From assembly GCA_004519485.1 (NCBI GenBank), contig CP038108.1, positions 62,001 to 126,000 on the forward strand: a DNA stretch of 64,000 bases, written 5' to 3'. The stretch is from Nannochloropsis oceanica. Its lineage: Eukaryota > Sar > Eustigmatophyceae > Eustigmatales > Monodopsidaceae. Below, piece by piece: positions 1-10,928 of the stretch. The notes under the pieces were generated by a model. That model made no database searches, had not been told where the DNA came from, and saw nothing but the letters and a program-made list of their open reading frames with translations. A program made the translations under genes and the position numbers. Every line of letters starts with the position of its first letter. Position 1 is the first letter of the stretch.

Positions 1-126
1 GAGGAGATGGTCCGGTTTGCGTGTGGGTGTGGGGCGCTGGTGTGCCAGGGGGCGGGGGCAATTGACCCTCAGCCGACGGTGGAGGAGGTGCAGGCGTTCT
101 TGGTGGAGGCGGGCCGGGAGCAATGA
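1..126 (+). CDS. C-terminal end of a PfkB-family sugar kinase (partial)
   Basis: The frame from base 1 is open for 41 codons and ends in TGA at 124-126. The end of the protein reads as a helix (EEMVRFACGCGALV), a short GAGAIDPQPT turn and a TVEEVQAFL helix. That is the usual last piece of PfkB/ribokinase-type fructokinases, where a helix ending in GAL is followed by a G-A-I-P-x-x-P-T turn and a final EEV helix. The active-site region (the DTxGAGD anion hole) lies outside the window, so sugar specificity cannot be told. The family assignment rests on a short tail only. Confidence 0.55.
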   Translation, partial: EEMVRFACGCGALVCQGAGAIDPQPTVEEVQAFLVEAGREQ

Positions 127-471
127 GGAGGATGGACGAGGGGGAGGGAAAGGGGAAAGAGAGGAGATAGTGAGTGCCACGAAATGTTTATTGTGTGGCG
201 TGTGTGTCCTAACCCTGGCCCCAACGGGGCGGGCCGTTAAAGAAATGAATCGAATTTAAAGAGTTAGAATACATAAACAATTAGATCGTGTGAGACCTTG
301 TTGTTACTGCCTTTTTTTACGTGCATTGGTCTGTGTGTCGAGCGTGGGAGCATAGAAAGTGTAATTCTAGCGAGCGCAGCAGCAGAAGCAGCAGCAGCCG
401 GCCCTCCTCTTGCTGCCCCGACAGAACCTCTTACCCCCACAATAAACACTATCACCCTAGCACACAGGGAC
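127..471. other. Intergenic stretch
   Basis: No gene is supported. The region follows the sugar-kinase stop and holds an AT-richer patch around 240-310 that may be 3' UTR. Open frames here are short and overlap on both strands. Confidence 0.4.
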
Positions 472-1469
472 ATGGCAACCTTGCCATCGTCTGCATCTTC
501 TCCTTCCTCATCGGCAACCGCAACAACAACAACAACAACAGCAGCAGGAGCAGCAGAAACCTCCCACCCCCAACCCTCCTCCACATCTACCTCTCACCAC
601 AACGCCCAAGATAGAAAGGTCGCAACGGTGGGGGTCCAGGCCACCTTCTATGTCCAAGCCCCTCACGCCAACCAGCCCATCGAAACACACGCTTTTAGCT
701 GCCTCATGCCCTCGTCGCAAATCGCACCATGTGTACGTTTCCGTGTGTCGTACTTCCCTTGCTCGACCTCCTTTCCCTTTCCTGCCTTGTTGCGTATTCA
801 TGCTGCTTCATCCATCTGACACCGGAACAAAGTACTGCAACCTGCAGGGGAAATTAATGCAAGACAGACCACCAGCTTGGTTTCTCCATCCCCCCCGCAA
901 AATTCCATTGCCTCCCAACACCCGCTTTGGCCGGAAACCACTCTTCCCTTCGGCTCCTCCTTGTCCTCGTCCTCAACCTCCCTACAACTTCCCACAGTAC
1001 CCACCACACACCTCACCACATACCCTTCCATCTCTTCACCCCCACACCATCCCAACAGACCACTGCCTTGCCGCTCAAAGACGCGGACGTCCCTGCCTAC
1101 GAGCCTGGGAGCTCGACCTACTCCGGCCGTCACGATGGCGGCTTACTCCCCCCCCTCAGACAGGGAGGGGTATGGGGGGCAATGATACAGGCAGTAGCAG
1201 GGGCGAAGGCAGACAGCGATGAGTTTTTGACGGGGGTGATTGGCGGAGAGCGGGGAAGGGAGGAGGAGCAGGAAGAGGGGATGGATGTGGTGGAGGGTGA
1301 GGAGGAAGAGGAAGAAGAGGAAGAGGTGAAAGATGGAGGAGATATGGACACGTTACCGCAATCTTTGCCAAAGGAGGAGAAAGACAAGGCGAAGAAAGAT
1401 GAATCCGTGAGTGCCGGGCGGAGAGAAAGCAAGAGGGGCGGGGGGGGGACCAAGAAGCCCAAAATATGA
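472..1469 (+). CDS. Hypothetical protein with acidic C-terminus
   Basis: A two-exon model, 472-732 and 1059-1469, is phase-compatible and would give 223 residues. The first exon ends at a GTACGT donor and the intron ends at CCCAACAG, both like splice sites of the confident genes in this window. The N-terminus is Ser/Thr-rich. The middle has ordinary composition (around VGVQATFYVQAPHANQP and GGVWGAMIQAVAGAKAD), and the last third is a glutamate run followed by a Lys-rich tail, as in nuclear or nucleolar proteins. I recognise no family. The gene is inferred from splice phase and composition only, and both start and intron may be wrong. Confidence 0.35.
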
Positions 1470-1852
1470 GCACAATGCAGTCGATCGACGACAAGAAGCA
1501 ATGAGAAGAAGAGGAGCTGTGAGGATCCATGTGATTACGACTCAATATATGCTTATATTAGGCTACTATCTACTGTATTGTATGTATATCTTCCTCATAG
1601 AGCGAGAGGGAGATTCGCGGCATTTTACAAAAAGTGGAGATATAGTATCGCTGGCCGCCTAGACCGGAGTTCATTGTTACTTCTCTTTTTACCCATATTT
1701 CACTCATCTACTTACAAGCACCACAACCTTTCTAGAAACCTACTTATTTTTTCTCTTTCCCTCCCTCCCTCCCTCCCCTCATTCGTTTCGAGCCACCCGT
1801 AGCTCGTGACTCCTGATTCCCTATACCGCCCTCCGCGACCCCCCCCCCCTTT
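1470..1852. other. Intergenic stretch between convergent genes
   Basis: No gene seen. The stretch separates the stops of a plus-strand candidate and the minus-strand dehydrogenase and probably holds both 3' ends. A short CCCT run lies near 1757-1780. Confidence 0.4.
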
Positions 1853-2963
1853 TTACTTCCTCACCACGGACCTCCCCCCATCCACCCCGAGGATTTGCCC
1901 CGTCACCCAAGACGAGTCATTATTGTCCAACAAGAAGGCAGCGGCTGCTGCAGCGTCATCCCCCTTGCCAAGCCTCGGGATGGGGTGCGCCTTTGCAATC
2001 GCTTCCTTCATGGGCGCCGACCTCGTCAACACCTGCGCAAGTGGTGTATCGGTCAGGGAGGGAGCCACGGCATTGACCCGGATGGCGGGGGCAAGCTCAG
2101 CTGCTAGCGCCCGGGTGAGCCCTTCGATCGCTCCTTTGGAGGTGCTAATGATGGCGTGGTTCGGGAAGCCTTGCTGCACGGCGATGGAGGAGAAGAGGAC
2201 GACGCTCCCTGCCTCTCCTGTTGCCTTGTGCTGGGCCATGAGACCGGGAAGGGCGGCGCGGATTGCGGTGGCGGCCCCAACGGTGTTAAGTTTAAATGCT
2301 TCGATGAAGTCGTTGGTGGTAGTGGCCTTGAGAGGCTTCAAATTTATGCTGCCAACGCAGTAGGCGAGCCCGTTTAGGGGACCCATGCTCTTAATGGCTT
2401 TCTCCAGGGCGATTGTGTCGGTCACGTCCACGTCGGTGAAGCCCACGGTGCCCTCCACCCCGCTATGGGTGGGGGGGTTGGTGTCGGCGGGGGCGTGCAG
2501 TGAGGACGCCAGGTCGGTAAGCTGGTCTTGGTGCCGGGAGATGAGGTGCACCTAGGATTTAGGAGAAAGAAGAATGTGAATCAAAGGGTTATGATCGATT
2601 GAAAATGTGTGGTTCGGTAATGTAGATTGCAGAGGGACAGAGCATCTCCTGTGAGCGCTTGGAGTGAGATCCACTCGTGTCCTCCACCCATTGTTGCTCC
2701 AAATCCTACGTCTTCCGCCATACTCGGACTTACAAGCTCGACAAGTAATCGTCCTTTCAATACTTTCTAGCACCCTATGTGGTATCCCTCCGAGTTTGCT
2801 AATCCATACGTCCGCTAGCACACTCATTACCCCTCTTTCCGTCCTTCCCCTCCTCTCCCCCGCCTCGCCGGCTCACCTTGTGATACTTCATGACCAAGCG
2901 GTTGGCCAGCATCCGTCCTATGCCACCCGTCCCGCCAATGATGAGATACTTCCCCACTGTCAT
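1853..2963 (-). CDS. Short-chain dehydrogenase/reductase (SDR)
   Basis: Two exons, 2877-2963 and 1853-2551, encode about 261 residues. The first exon carries the Rossmann nucleotide-binding motif (IIGGTGGIGRMLA, a TGxxxGxG variant). The second has the D-V-T segment after strand four, an N-T-V helix, the catalytic S of VVLFSSIAVQQG, and the C-terminal VTGQILGVDGG typical of classical SDRs. The usual YxxxK appears as ISTSKGAIEGL: the Tyr position is taken by Ser/Thr while the Lys is kept, so activity is uncertain. The start at 2963 was chosen because the nucleotide-binding strand follows at once; the frame stays open to an ATG at 3116, which would add about 51 basic residues. Substrate unknown. 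The length is normal for the family. Confidence 0.8.
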
Positions 2964-3567
2964 GCCTTTACTAGTTGAGTCTTGCTGGGGCTGTGAGTGA
3001 AGCGGTATGTGGCGGAATGAGGTGACGGGGGGCGTGGGAGGTCTTCGACGCATACGCATGTGTTTTGAAGGGCCCAAGACTTGTTGACGGCTCGCTTCTG
3101 GTGCAATTCCACTCACGCCATCCTAGAACAGACAAGGCCTCCGGGGCATTACTTCACAACAAACAGACAGAGAGTATGCAAGCAGGCAAACTCGAGGAGA
3201 GGATGGCGCGTCAGATAGATTTACTTCATTATTTTTTTTTACGGCCTTTTGGCGAGTCCAACAGCGACGCGATGAGCCGAGCCGCAGCACGAATGTGGCT
3301 GTGAGACGCAACCTGCAAAGCAAAAATGCACGAAAGCTGAATACCAATATTTGCTTGACATAACTTCTGGGAGAAAGGAAAAGAAAATAGAAAAAAAATA
3401 CAGAGAGCGGCAAAGTACACACAAACTCTGTTCTATCCTACCGGTGGCCTTCACGGGGCCGACTTCGTGGTTAGTGCCGCGCTGTTTTCCCAGCATTATT
3501 ATATGTTTACAAATTTATACATGTTTCTTTGGGTCTTCTACCATTTCTGTATGGGAAATTTTATACT
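2964..3567. other. Upstream region of the SDR gene
   Basis: No supported gene. The part next to 2963 may be 5' UTR or an N-terminal extension of the dehydrogenase. The AT-richer part around 3220-3560 probably holds the 3' end of the secreted-protein gene at 3568-3915. Confidence 0.4.
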
Positions 3568-3915
3568 TTACAGCAAGGCATCCTGCGGCATTACTGTCCT
3601 TAAATAGTTGGCATTGTTGCCCATCAGGAGTTCGAAAATGCCATCCCCGAGCTCGAGACGTCTTTCGTACGGGTCAGGCAATTCATCTCCTTCCTCCTTT
3701 GCTCCTGCCACTGCTGCCAATGATGGTGCTGCGACGGGGCGTCTGGGCAGGATCTGCCTTTCCTTGTCAATATCATCACCGTGCCCTGGTGTATGCATCC
3801 AATTTGCACCCCGTTTATCTCCGCCTTCCAATTGCTGTTGCGTAGCTGCAGGAAGCACAAGGCACAGCGCGAGTGTTACGGCCAGCACGGATAAGCGCCC
3901 TTGGCATGTCCACAT
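3568..3915 (-). CDS. Small secreted protein, unknown function
   Basis: This is a single-exon frame of 115 residues with a true ATG at 3915. The first 25 residues form a clear signal peptide: a short polar start, a hydrophobic core rich in Leu/Val/Ala, and a small-residue cleavage region near PAATQ. The mature part is about 90 residues, polar, without cysteines, and includes a motif around PDPYERRLELGDGIFELL that could be an amphipathic helix. I recognise no family. It sits head-to-head with another secreted-protein gene at 4492, so the two may share a 576-base promoter region. Confidence 0.5.
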   Translation of the reverse strand: MWTCQGRLSVLAVTLALCLVLPAATQQQLEGGDKRGANWMHTPGHGDDIDKERQILPRRPVAAPSLAAVAGAKEEGDELPDPYERRLELGDGIFELLMGNNANYLRTVMPQDALL

Positions 3916-4491
3916 GGCTGCGCTATGGGTGGTTGTACGAGAAGCGTGCTGGTGGGGTTGTGGCCTGTGGATCGTGCGTTGCGTTGCATGTGTCGATGAT
4001 GTCGGTGTAAGTGTGTGAGAAAATTGCCTCGCAAGGGCGGATTGATTCTGCTGCCGCGGGCTTTCGCCCCTGAAGCCACACGCGGCCTGCTAGGGTGGCC
4101 CGGTGTGCCTGTGTTGTGCGTACATGTGTGTGGTAGGGCCAGAAATCACAAGTGGCAAGCGCAGGAACAGACACGCGGCACAAGCGGCAGACACACCGTT
4201 CGACTTTGTGTCGTGCCATCGCTGTCGAGTGTCGGTCGAGTGCGTCGTTCGGCTTAAGTCAAAGAAGAATTGCACCAGCAGGTCGGATCGATTGATTTGG
4301 CTTGTTAAAGCACTGTTTGTGTGTCTTGTCCCTTGCTCTTGCACCAAGGGCAAGAAAACGTGTGTGGCATTATTGTAGCTATACTTACGAATCCAATCAA
4401 TTTGATGAACTAACCGTCCCTGTTTCCGCTCTACCCTGCACTCAACGCAGGCGCAGCAGCAAACAACAAAAAAGCCCGCCGGACTGCCAAC
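3916..4491. other. Shared upstream region of two divergent secreted-protein genes
   Basis: No coding sequence is supported. The region lies between the ATG at 3915 (minus) and the ATG at 4492 (plus). It is less repetitive than the introns nearby and is the likely promoter region for both genes. I could not identify a TATA box or factor site with confidence. Confidence 0.4.
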
Positions 4492-6238
4492 ATGCGGCGG
4501 CAGCCACCCTTCTACTGTAGTCACCTCCTCCTCCTCCACGTGCTCCTCCGCCCCGCTGTACTTCTTCTCACCTTCATACCCGTGACTGCCGCAAGAGCCA
4601 TCTACACGACAGAGTCGGAGCCAAGGGCAGCAACAGCTGATATCGCTCCATTCGATGTATATTTCGAGCAAACCACCGTAGGCCTCCTTCGACGCCTTGC
4701 TCCCGCGGATGATCGAGCTGATCGTCTAGTAACAAAAGCCCAAGCTGCCGTAGAGTCAGCGCCTGTCTCTGTCCCTAGTGACGCCACCGGCGAGACTCCG
4801 CCTGCCGGTACCGATCTTACTATTCCTGCAAACCAAGTAGCAGCAACAGCACCAGCGGCACCGATAGCAAAGCCATTACCCATAGGGCGTGCAGCAGAAG
4901 CAATACCATCAGTCGCAATCGAGGGTGCAGAAGCACCAGAAACAGAAGTCCCAGCAGACCATCTTTCCCCAAAACAAGACGTTGCGCTCCCAACCGCCCT
5001 GGAGAAGGACATGATGTGCGACCCTGCCGCGGTGGATGGCATGATGGACGAGATGGACGACATCGAGATCTGTGCGACAGACTGGGCTCGGTTCTATGAC
5101 CGCGCTATGGGAGTATCGTGGAACGGTCGGACCGTACAATCGCAGGGGGAGATGATCGAGCTCTTCTGCGCCACGCCCTGCGGACCCGTGTTCGACGGCA
5201 TGCTCAAGGACTTCCGCGATGCCTGCCAGGAGGGGAAAGGGAGGATGATGGAGGCACTGCAGGAAGGGGTGCAGGCGGGGGAGGAGGAGGGAGAGGAGGG
5301 GGACGCGGGGAGGTGGGTGCACGTGCCGGAATTCAACCGGCTTCTCTATCGCATGCTCGGTGAGGCAATTGGGAGGGAGGGAGGGAAGGGAGGAGAGGTG
5401 TGCACGCATCTGTGCGCACCCCCCGGTGTGCTGCGGGGCCATCTCCTCGCTTGGCCTAGTCATCTCAATCCCTCCTTTCAGCCAACTTTCATCTCCTCAT
5501 CTGCCCTCCCTCCCTCCGTCGCCCCCCACCCAAGGTTTCGTCGGCACATATGGCTGTATGCAGGACAGTGACACAGGCATGCTCTGCGCCGAGCTCACTG
5601 TTCGCTCCCTCTCCTCCTCCGCCAGCGCTCGCAAACCTCCTTCGTATGGTACATATCACATTCCCCTCCCTCCCTCCCTCCCTCCACCCTCCCTCCCTCC
5701 CTCCTTCCTCACGAACTTCATTCGTCTCCTTCGTATACTCACCCACGCGGGCATTGCCTGACCCTGGACACTCATCGCGCCTTCCCTACCCCCCGCCCTC
5801 CTCCCCTCCTCCCACCCTCCTCTCTCACTTTATCCCAGACGCTGCCTCCTCCAGCGGCTCCACGAAAAAGAATGAAAGCAGCCCCGAAACCAAGAAGCCA
5901 ACTGCCGCTGCGGAGGAGGCCCGAGTCAAGCAGCAGAAATGCGCCTACTACACCTCATGTTGCTTTGGGGAGATGATGAAGACCTTGCGGCTGGCCGAGC
6001 AGGTAGGTAGGTGGGGAGAAAGGGAGGAAGGGAGGGAGGGAGGGAGGGGAGGGGTGTGGTTCAAGAAGGCTGTCGAGGATACGTGACGGTTACTCACTCG
6101 GATACATTTCATTTGTTTATCTATCTCTTTTTGTGGGTGTTACAGGATGAGGTAATGGAGGGCCTGGAGAGGGACTGTCCAGGGGCTACGGCTGCTGCGG
6201 CTGCCTCCTGTGAGAGGAGTGCGGCGGGAGGGAGATGA
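4492..6238 (+). CDS. Secreted cysteine-containing protein, unknown family
   Basis: Four exons (4492-5359, 5535-5648, 5839-6002, 6146-6238) keep phase and give 412 residues. The N-terminus is a signal peptide (basic start, long Leu/Val core, TAARA cleavage region). It is followed by an Ala/Pro/Thr-rich, likely disordered segment to about residue 160. A conserved-looking, cysteine-bearing part then starts near MMCDPAAVDGMMDEMDD and includes C-ATDW-ARFYD and LFCATPCGPVFDGM. Exons 2 and 3 add more cysteines (YGCMQD, KCAYYTSCCFGEMMK), and the last exon has a DCP and a single late Cys. About twelve cysteines in the mature part suggest a disulfide-bonded extracellular or vacuolar protein. I recognise no catalytic motif. 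Confidence 0.65.
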
Positions 6239-7007
6239 GGGGAAGGGAGGGAGATGAGGGGAAGGGAGGGAGGGAGGGAAGAAGGGAAGGAGGGAAGGAG
6301 GGAAGGAGGGGGAAGAGAATGTCGCACATCTTGATATGCGTGCATAATTTGCACCGAGGACTTGTAGATAAGAAGGACAAGTAATAAAAACAAATGGAAA
6401 AATAAAGAATCAAGGCAGGGAGTGTCAAGAGACAGAGAAGCAGGCTCGCAGGCATACGCGAGCATAGGGGATACACCCGCAGTTTTTTATTTCTTGAGAC
6501 CATTTATTGCATGTAGTGTTTGGTATGAATGCTTATCTCATTGTATTGACTCTTTCACATTTCTCGCGCTAAATTTTGTACTTCCTCTTCTCCCCTCATT
6601 TCGGTCTTCTCCAGGAGACGCCTCTTGCAAGAGGCGGAGGAGGAGAAGGAGGAGTTGGAGGAGGAGGAGGAAAGGCAGGGTTGGTTGTACGACAGTGATC
6701 TAAGACAAGAGAGTTTGCAGAGGGAGGAGAGCTACGGACGGTTAGGAAATACAAAAAGAAATAAACGCCCCTTTGAAAAACGGTTTTCTTTCCTCTTAAC
6801 GTCATAACGCTCTTTCTTGTTCTTCAACTATTTTTTTTTCTCTCCTTCTTTTCCTTCTCCTTCTTCTTTCTTCAACTGTGGCTTGTCTATTTTTCTTGTA
6901 CTGGAGAGGAGGGAAAAGGGATCGAATCACTTCTATCTTACAACGGGGAATAGGAGTAGAAATAGGAGGAGGAGGAGGAAGGAAGGGAGGAAGGGAGGGA
7001 AGGCTGC
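6239..7007. other. Intergenic region between convergent genes
   Basis: No gene seen. It holds GGGA-rich tracts at 6239-6315 and a GGA-rich tract near 6640-6680. The stops at 6238 (plus) and 7008 (minus) face each other, so both 3' UTRs should lie here. Confidence 0.4.
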
Positions 7008-9405
7008 TTAGACGAGGAGCACTGCGTTGATGCAGCCATCCAATTCCGGATTATTGGTCACCTGAAGGGAGGGAGGGAGGGAAGGAGGGAGGAAAGGAAG
7101 GAGGGAGGAAGTAGCAAAGAGACGAGAGAGTCAATGATGCGTCCAATATGTATCCTCAATTCTTTTCACTCCTTTCCATTCCCTTCCTCCCTCCCTTCCT
7201 CCCTCCCTCGAACCTACTTGAGCGTATTTCCCCCACACAACTTTCCCACTCGTCGTCACCAAGCCCAACTCCGATACGTTCACCTAGACAGGGAGGGAGG
7301 GAGGGAGGGTAAGAAGCATGAGAGGGAGTCCAGATGGCTGAAAGAGAGATGAAGGCAACGATGTCTCGGCCTGCTGGGCCCTGACTTTCCCTTCCCCCCT
7401 CCCTCCCTCCCCCCCTACCTCGATGACGGTGCCCTTCGTGATGACTCCGAGAGTGGTGTACATGGGCGAGGAGGGATTCTTTTTCACGCCCAAGATATCC
7501 AGGCAGAAGGTCGCCTGCAAAGCGGAGGGAGGGAGGGAAGGAGGGAGGGGGGGTAAGACAAGGCAAGGGAGGAATGGCGCGTAGTGTGTCCATTGGAAGG
7601 GAGGGAGGGTGGGAGGGCCTACCTGCAGGTCCGGGTGGGTGACATGGGCCTTCTTGAAGCGCAGGCCGGTAGGGCGAATGAAACGTTCGAACCTAAAGGA
7701 GGGAGGGAGGGAGAAAGGGAGGGAGGGAGGGAGGGGGAGGAGGAGGGGTGTAAGTGGAACCCGCACGGCATCAATGCGGATGCCTCTTCGGCGTGTTCCA
7801 AATATCCATCAACAGGTAGACACCTGTATATTCCGTGCAAGCCCTCCTTCCCTCCCTCCTTCCCTCCTTCCCTCCTTCCCTCCCTCCCTCCCTCCCTGTT
7901 AAACTACCCCTCCTTCTTCCCTCCTTCCCTCCCTCCCTCCCTCCCTCCCTCCCTCCCTCCCTCCCTCCCTCCCTCCCTCCACCTACTTGGGAGCTTTGCG
8001 GGTGAAGTTTTCGCCGACGAAAGTGACCTTGGTCACCATCCGCTTCCATGACTTGGCTGGAGGGAGAGAGGGAGGGAGGGGAGACAGGAGGCGTTTATGA
8101 TGATCCGCGTGACCAAACCGGAGAGGGAGGGAAGGGAGGGCGGGCGGGAGGAAGGGAGGGGGTAACGGACGTACCCTTGCGTTTGCCCGACTGCATGACC
8201 CGGAACATCTCGTCGTCGGCCACCGGCTTCACCTTGGGCAGCGGCACGCTCCACTTCCCTGCCCGCTCCGCCCGCTTTTGCTTGACCGTGTTGGAAAGGA
8301 CCTGGAGGTAGGGGAGAGGGAGGGAGGGAGGGAGGGAGGGAGGGAGGGAGGGATGGGTTAAAGAAGGATAAGTCGTCGTTGCCAGGCATCCCACACATAA
8401 CCCTCAAGCCACTGCTCCCCATCCATCCCCCGCTCCCTCCCCCACTCCCTTACTTTCGCCCGTGAGACGCCCTCTCGGTCGATCAGGTAGGCGGGAACGG
8501 CCCCCTCTGGCGCGCCCTCCTCGTTGGCGTGTTTGTTCGTCTTCTCCTGGTGCATGGCCAGGCTGGAAGGAGAGGGAGGGAGGGAGGGAGGGAGATTGGG
8601 AAGGAGGGAAGGAAAGCGGGATTAAAAGTTGTTGTGGTATGATGAGCAAGCATGGGCGAGCAGTGGGAAGAGGACGAAGAGCAGGGAGGAGAGAGGGAGC
8701 AGGAAGAGGGTGAATGGTGCAGAAGACCAAGGCTGGGGGAAAGGAGAGTGGGATAAGAGGGGCATAAGATACGTACGTCTTGCGCATCTGGGCCTTCTCC
8801 TTATAGCGCTTGGCATTGTACAGCTTGGCCCTCAGCCCGTGTACTTTCTGCGCGAATCTGGAGCGACGGTGCACCTCACGCGCCTCCTTCTTGCGCCTGT
8901 CGGGGTAAAAGGGGAGGAGGGTGGGAGAACGGGAGGAAGGGAAAGGAGGGGGAAGGAAGTGAGGGAAATCGACTTGATGACGATATAGTCAAAGCGTTTA
9001 GAGACCTTTACTAGCTCGTGAGGAACATCAATGAGAGAGGTGCCAGGCATAACTTGGCGTATGCCCGCGGGTGGAAAAAAATCACCTTGAGTGGACACGT
9101 TGACACAGCATCGCCTCCCACCCCATCCCCTCCTTTCTCCCATACTCCCTTCCCCCTTTGCCCCCAGCCCTCTTAACGTACAGTCGCTCCTCCCGGTCGA
9201 GGCGCTCCCCGTGCTTCTTCCGGTGTTGCTCCATGTAGTCATGTTGCGGCTGTGGTCATGCGAGGAAAAGAGGGAGGCAGGGAGGGTGAGGAGGAAGATG
9301 ATAGTGCACAGTAGACTCAACTACTGCGTGGACTTGGAGCATTGACGGTAAGCCTCCCCCCCTAAAAAAGTCATCACAGTCTCCTCCTTCTGGCAGACGT
9401 ACCAT
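7008..9405 (-). CDS. NSA2: Ribosome biogenesis protein NSA2
   Basis: NSA2 acts in the nucleus in late maturation of pre-60S ribosomes. Ten exons in perfect phase encode 260 residues, the usual length of the family: 9403-9405, 9182-9249, 8777-8896, 8454-8562, 8175-8301, 7987-8056, 7623-7692, 7419-7514, 7218-7283 and 7008-7061. Diagnostic blocks are [18 protein letters not shown] at the N-terminus, [82 protein letters not shown], and the invariant tail [17 protein letters not shown]. The initiator ATG is the last codon of its own exon and is followed directly by a GTACGT donor. Nearly every intron has a GGGAGGGA tract and/or a CCCTCCCT tract. This is one of the best-supported genes of the window. 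Confidence 0.97.
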
Positions 9406-10928
9406 GGTTGCTGATCTGTAAGGCTCTGATGCGTAGGGAGTGCGCGCTACTTCTGGACTGGATACGACGACAGTCGCTCCTTGTGTTTTGCTTCTTCCTT
9501 GACCAACCACGAGCTGCCTATTGTTTGCCGGAGGGGAAAGGAAGAGGCAGGGGAGAGATGGGTAAATCGTCAGCAGGTCCTGCATGGGGTCGTATGAAAT
9601 AATGCAAGGGTATGGGTGTCAATGCCCCGCGCACGGCAGAGTGCGATGTAAAAGGCACATGGCCAGCCACGCCACCACCAGTCGCTTTTGCCGTTCTTCT
9701 TCCCATCGCTCGAGATACTACTGGCGCCACTTTTCACGTCCTCATAACCATCATGATCGACCCGCTGTAGTACACATCCCTGTGTAGAGACAGTACATGC
9801 ATCATCATTCATGCTGCCGCACAGATTCTCAGGGCGACAGTTGGCCGCCGCTGAAGGACTCGTCTATCACGGCAAGAGCCACAGCCACACCCTCCTCTGT
9901 CATGGCGGTAAGCTTCGCTTATTTGCTCATAATTAGGACGAAGTGCTGCCGAATAACTTTTCCCATCGCTTGATTGTGGGATGGAAGGCACATTGAGGCT
10001 GTTCCCTCGCTTCACCAGACGGAAGGCTCGACACCCTGTGTGTTGTCTTGCGGTCTTCATGGCAGGAATGGAAAGGCCCCGCGACTTTTCGTCTCCTTCG
10101 CTTCCGGAGGCAAGCAACCACACAACACATAAACAAGAAAGCCGCATAGACAAGAAAGCCGCATAAACAAGAAAGCCGCTCTGGCGTGTGTGTGGTTTCT
10201 TTGTGTAGATCTATATATTCTTTTCGTTCCGTTTCCTGTAATAGCCCTCATTATTCTTACATCTTATCATGCTGGTTTCTTGATATAGCTATTTCTAATT
10301 TGAAATTCCCTAAGCGAAGTAGAGGGTAGGTAGCATGCACCGACGAATCCACTCGTACAGCTTGCGCCTGCGAGTTATATCGATTCTGTCGCCCTGTTGA
10401 CTTTCGCCAGTCCTCCCCTTCTCAACACGATTCTTTCCTCTTACCAGCTATCAAGGTCTCCATCCTTGAACAAATACATTACCTCCTTCTCATTTTCCAT
10501 GAACGACACTCCTCCCCCGACTCCTGGGCTTCTCTGCACCGCGTCATCCCCACATTCACCCCCCTCTCCCTTCGCCAACAATTCCTGTGGAATCTGCTCC
10601 CGAAATGCGGGTGAGAGCACCGGGAGAGAGGAGGGTGAGTGGGCAACGTAACCGATACACCCTCCTTCTCCGTCTCTCCCCTCATCCCCGCTTTCTCTCG
10701 GAGGAAAAACAGAAGCTGTGGGCTGGCACGCGTGGTCATGATATTCGAGCTGCTGCGACTGCGGCCACAGGAAGTGCTGGAGCGGAACCTCTCTCATCAG
10801 ACAATTCATGTGGGCCACATTCCCGGGCGTCGGTAGTGGGGCGAGATTCTCCTGCCCGTACGCTTTCATGACGGTCTCCTTGACCTCTTCTTTTCCATTC
10901 TCCTTGCCTCCTTCTTCCTCCCTTTCCC
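9406..10928. other. Intergenic region between two minus-strand genes
   Basis: No convincing gene in 1.5 kb. The part near 9406 is the promoter and 5' UTR of NSA2, and the part near 10928 is the 3' flank of the Zn2Cys6 gene. A minus-strand open frame covers 10441-10980, but it has biased composition and another frame fits the splicing of the upstream gene better. A short three-copy tandem repeat lies at 10128-10178. Confidence 0.4.
10128..10178. repeat. Three-copy 17-bp tandem repeat
   Basis: The unit AAACAAGAAAGCCGCAT occurs three times in a row with one change in the middle copy (ATAGACAAG instead of ATAAACAAG) and a truncated end. It lies in non-coding DNA downstream of the Zn2Cys6 gene. 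Confidence 0.75.

Noticed and set aside
7921-7980. Regular CCCT array that might suggest a CRISPR or satellite locus
   Set aside because: There are no spaced repeats with unique spacers; it is an intronic microsatellite.
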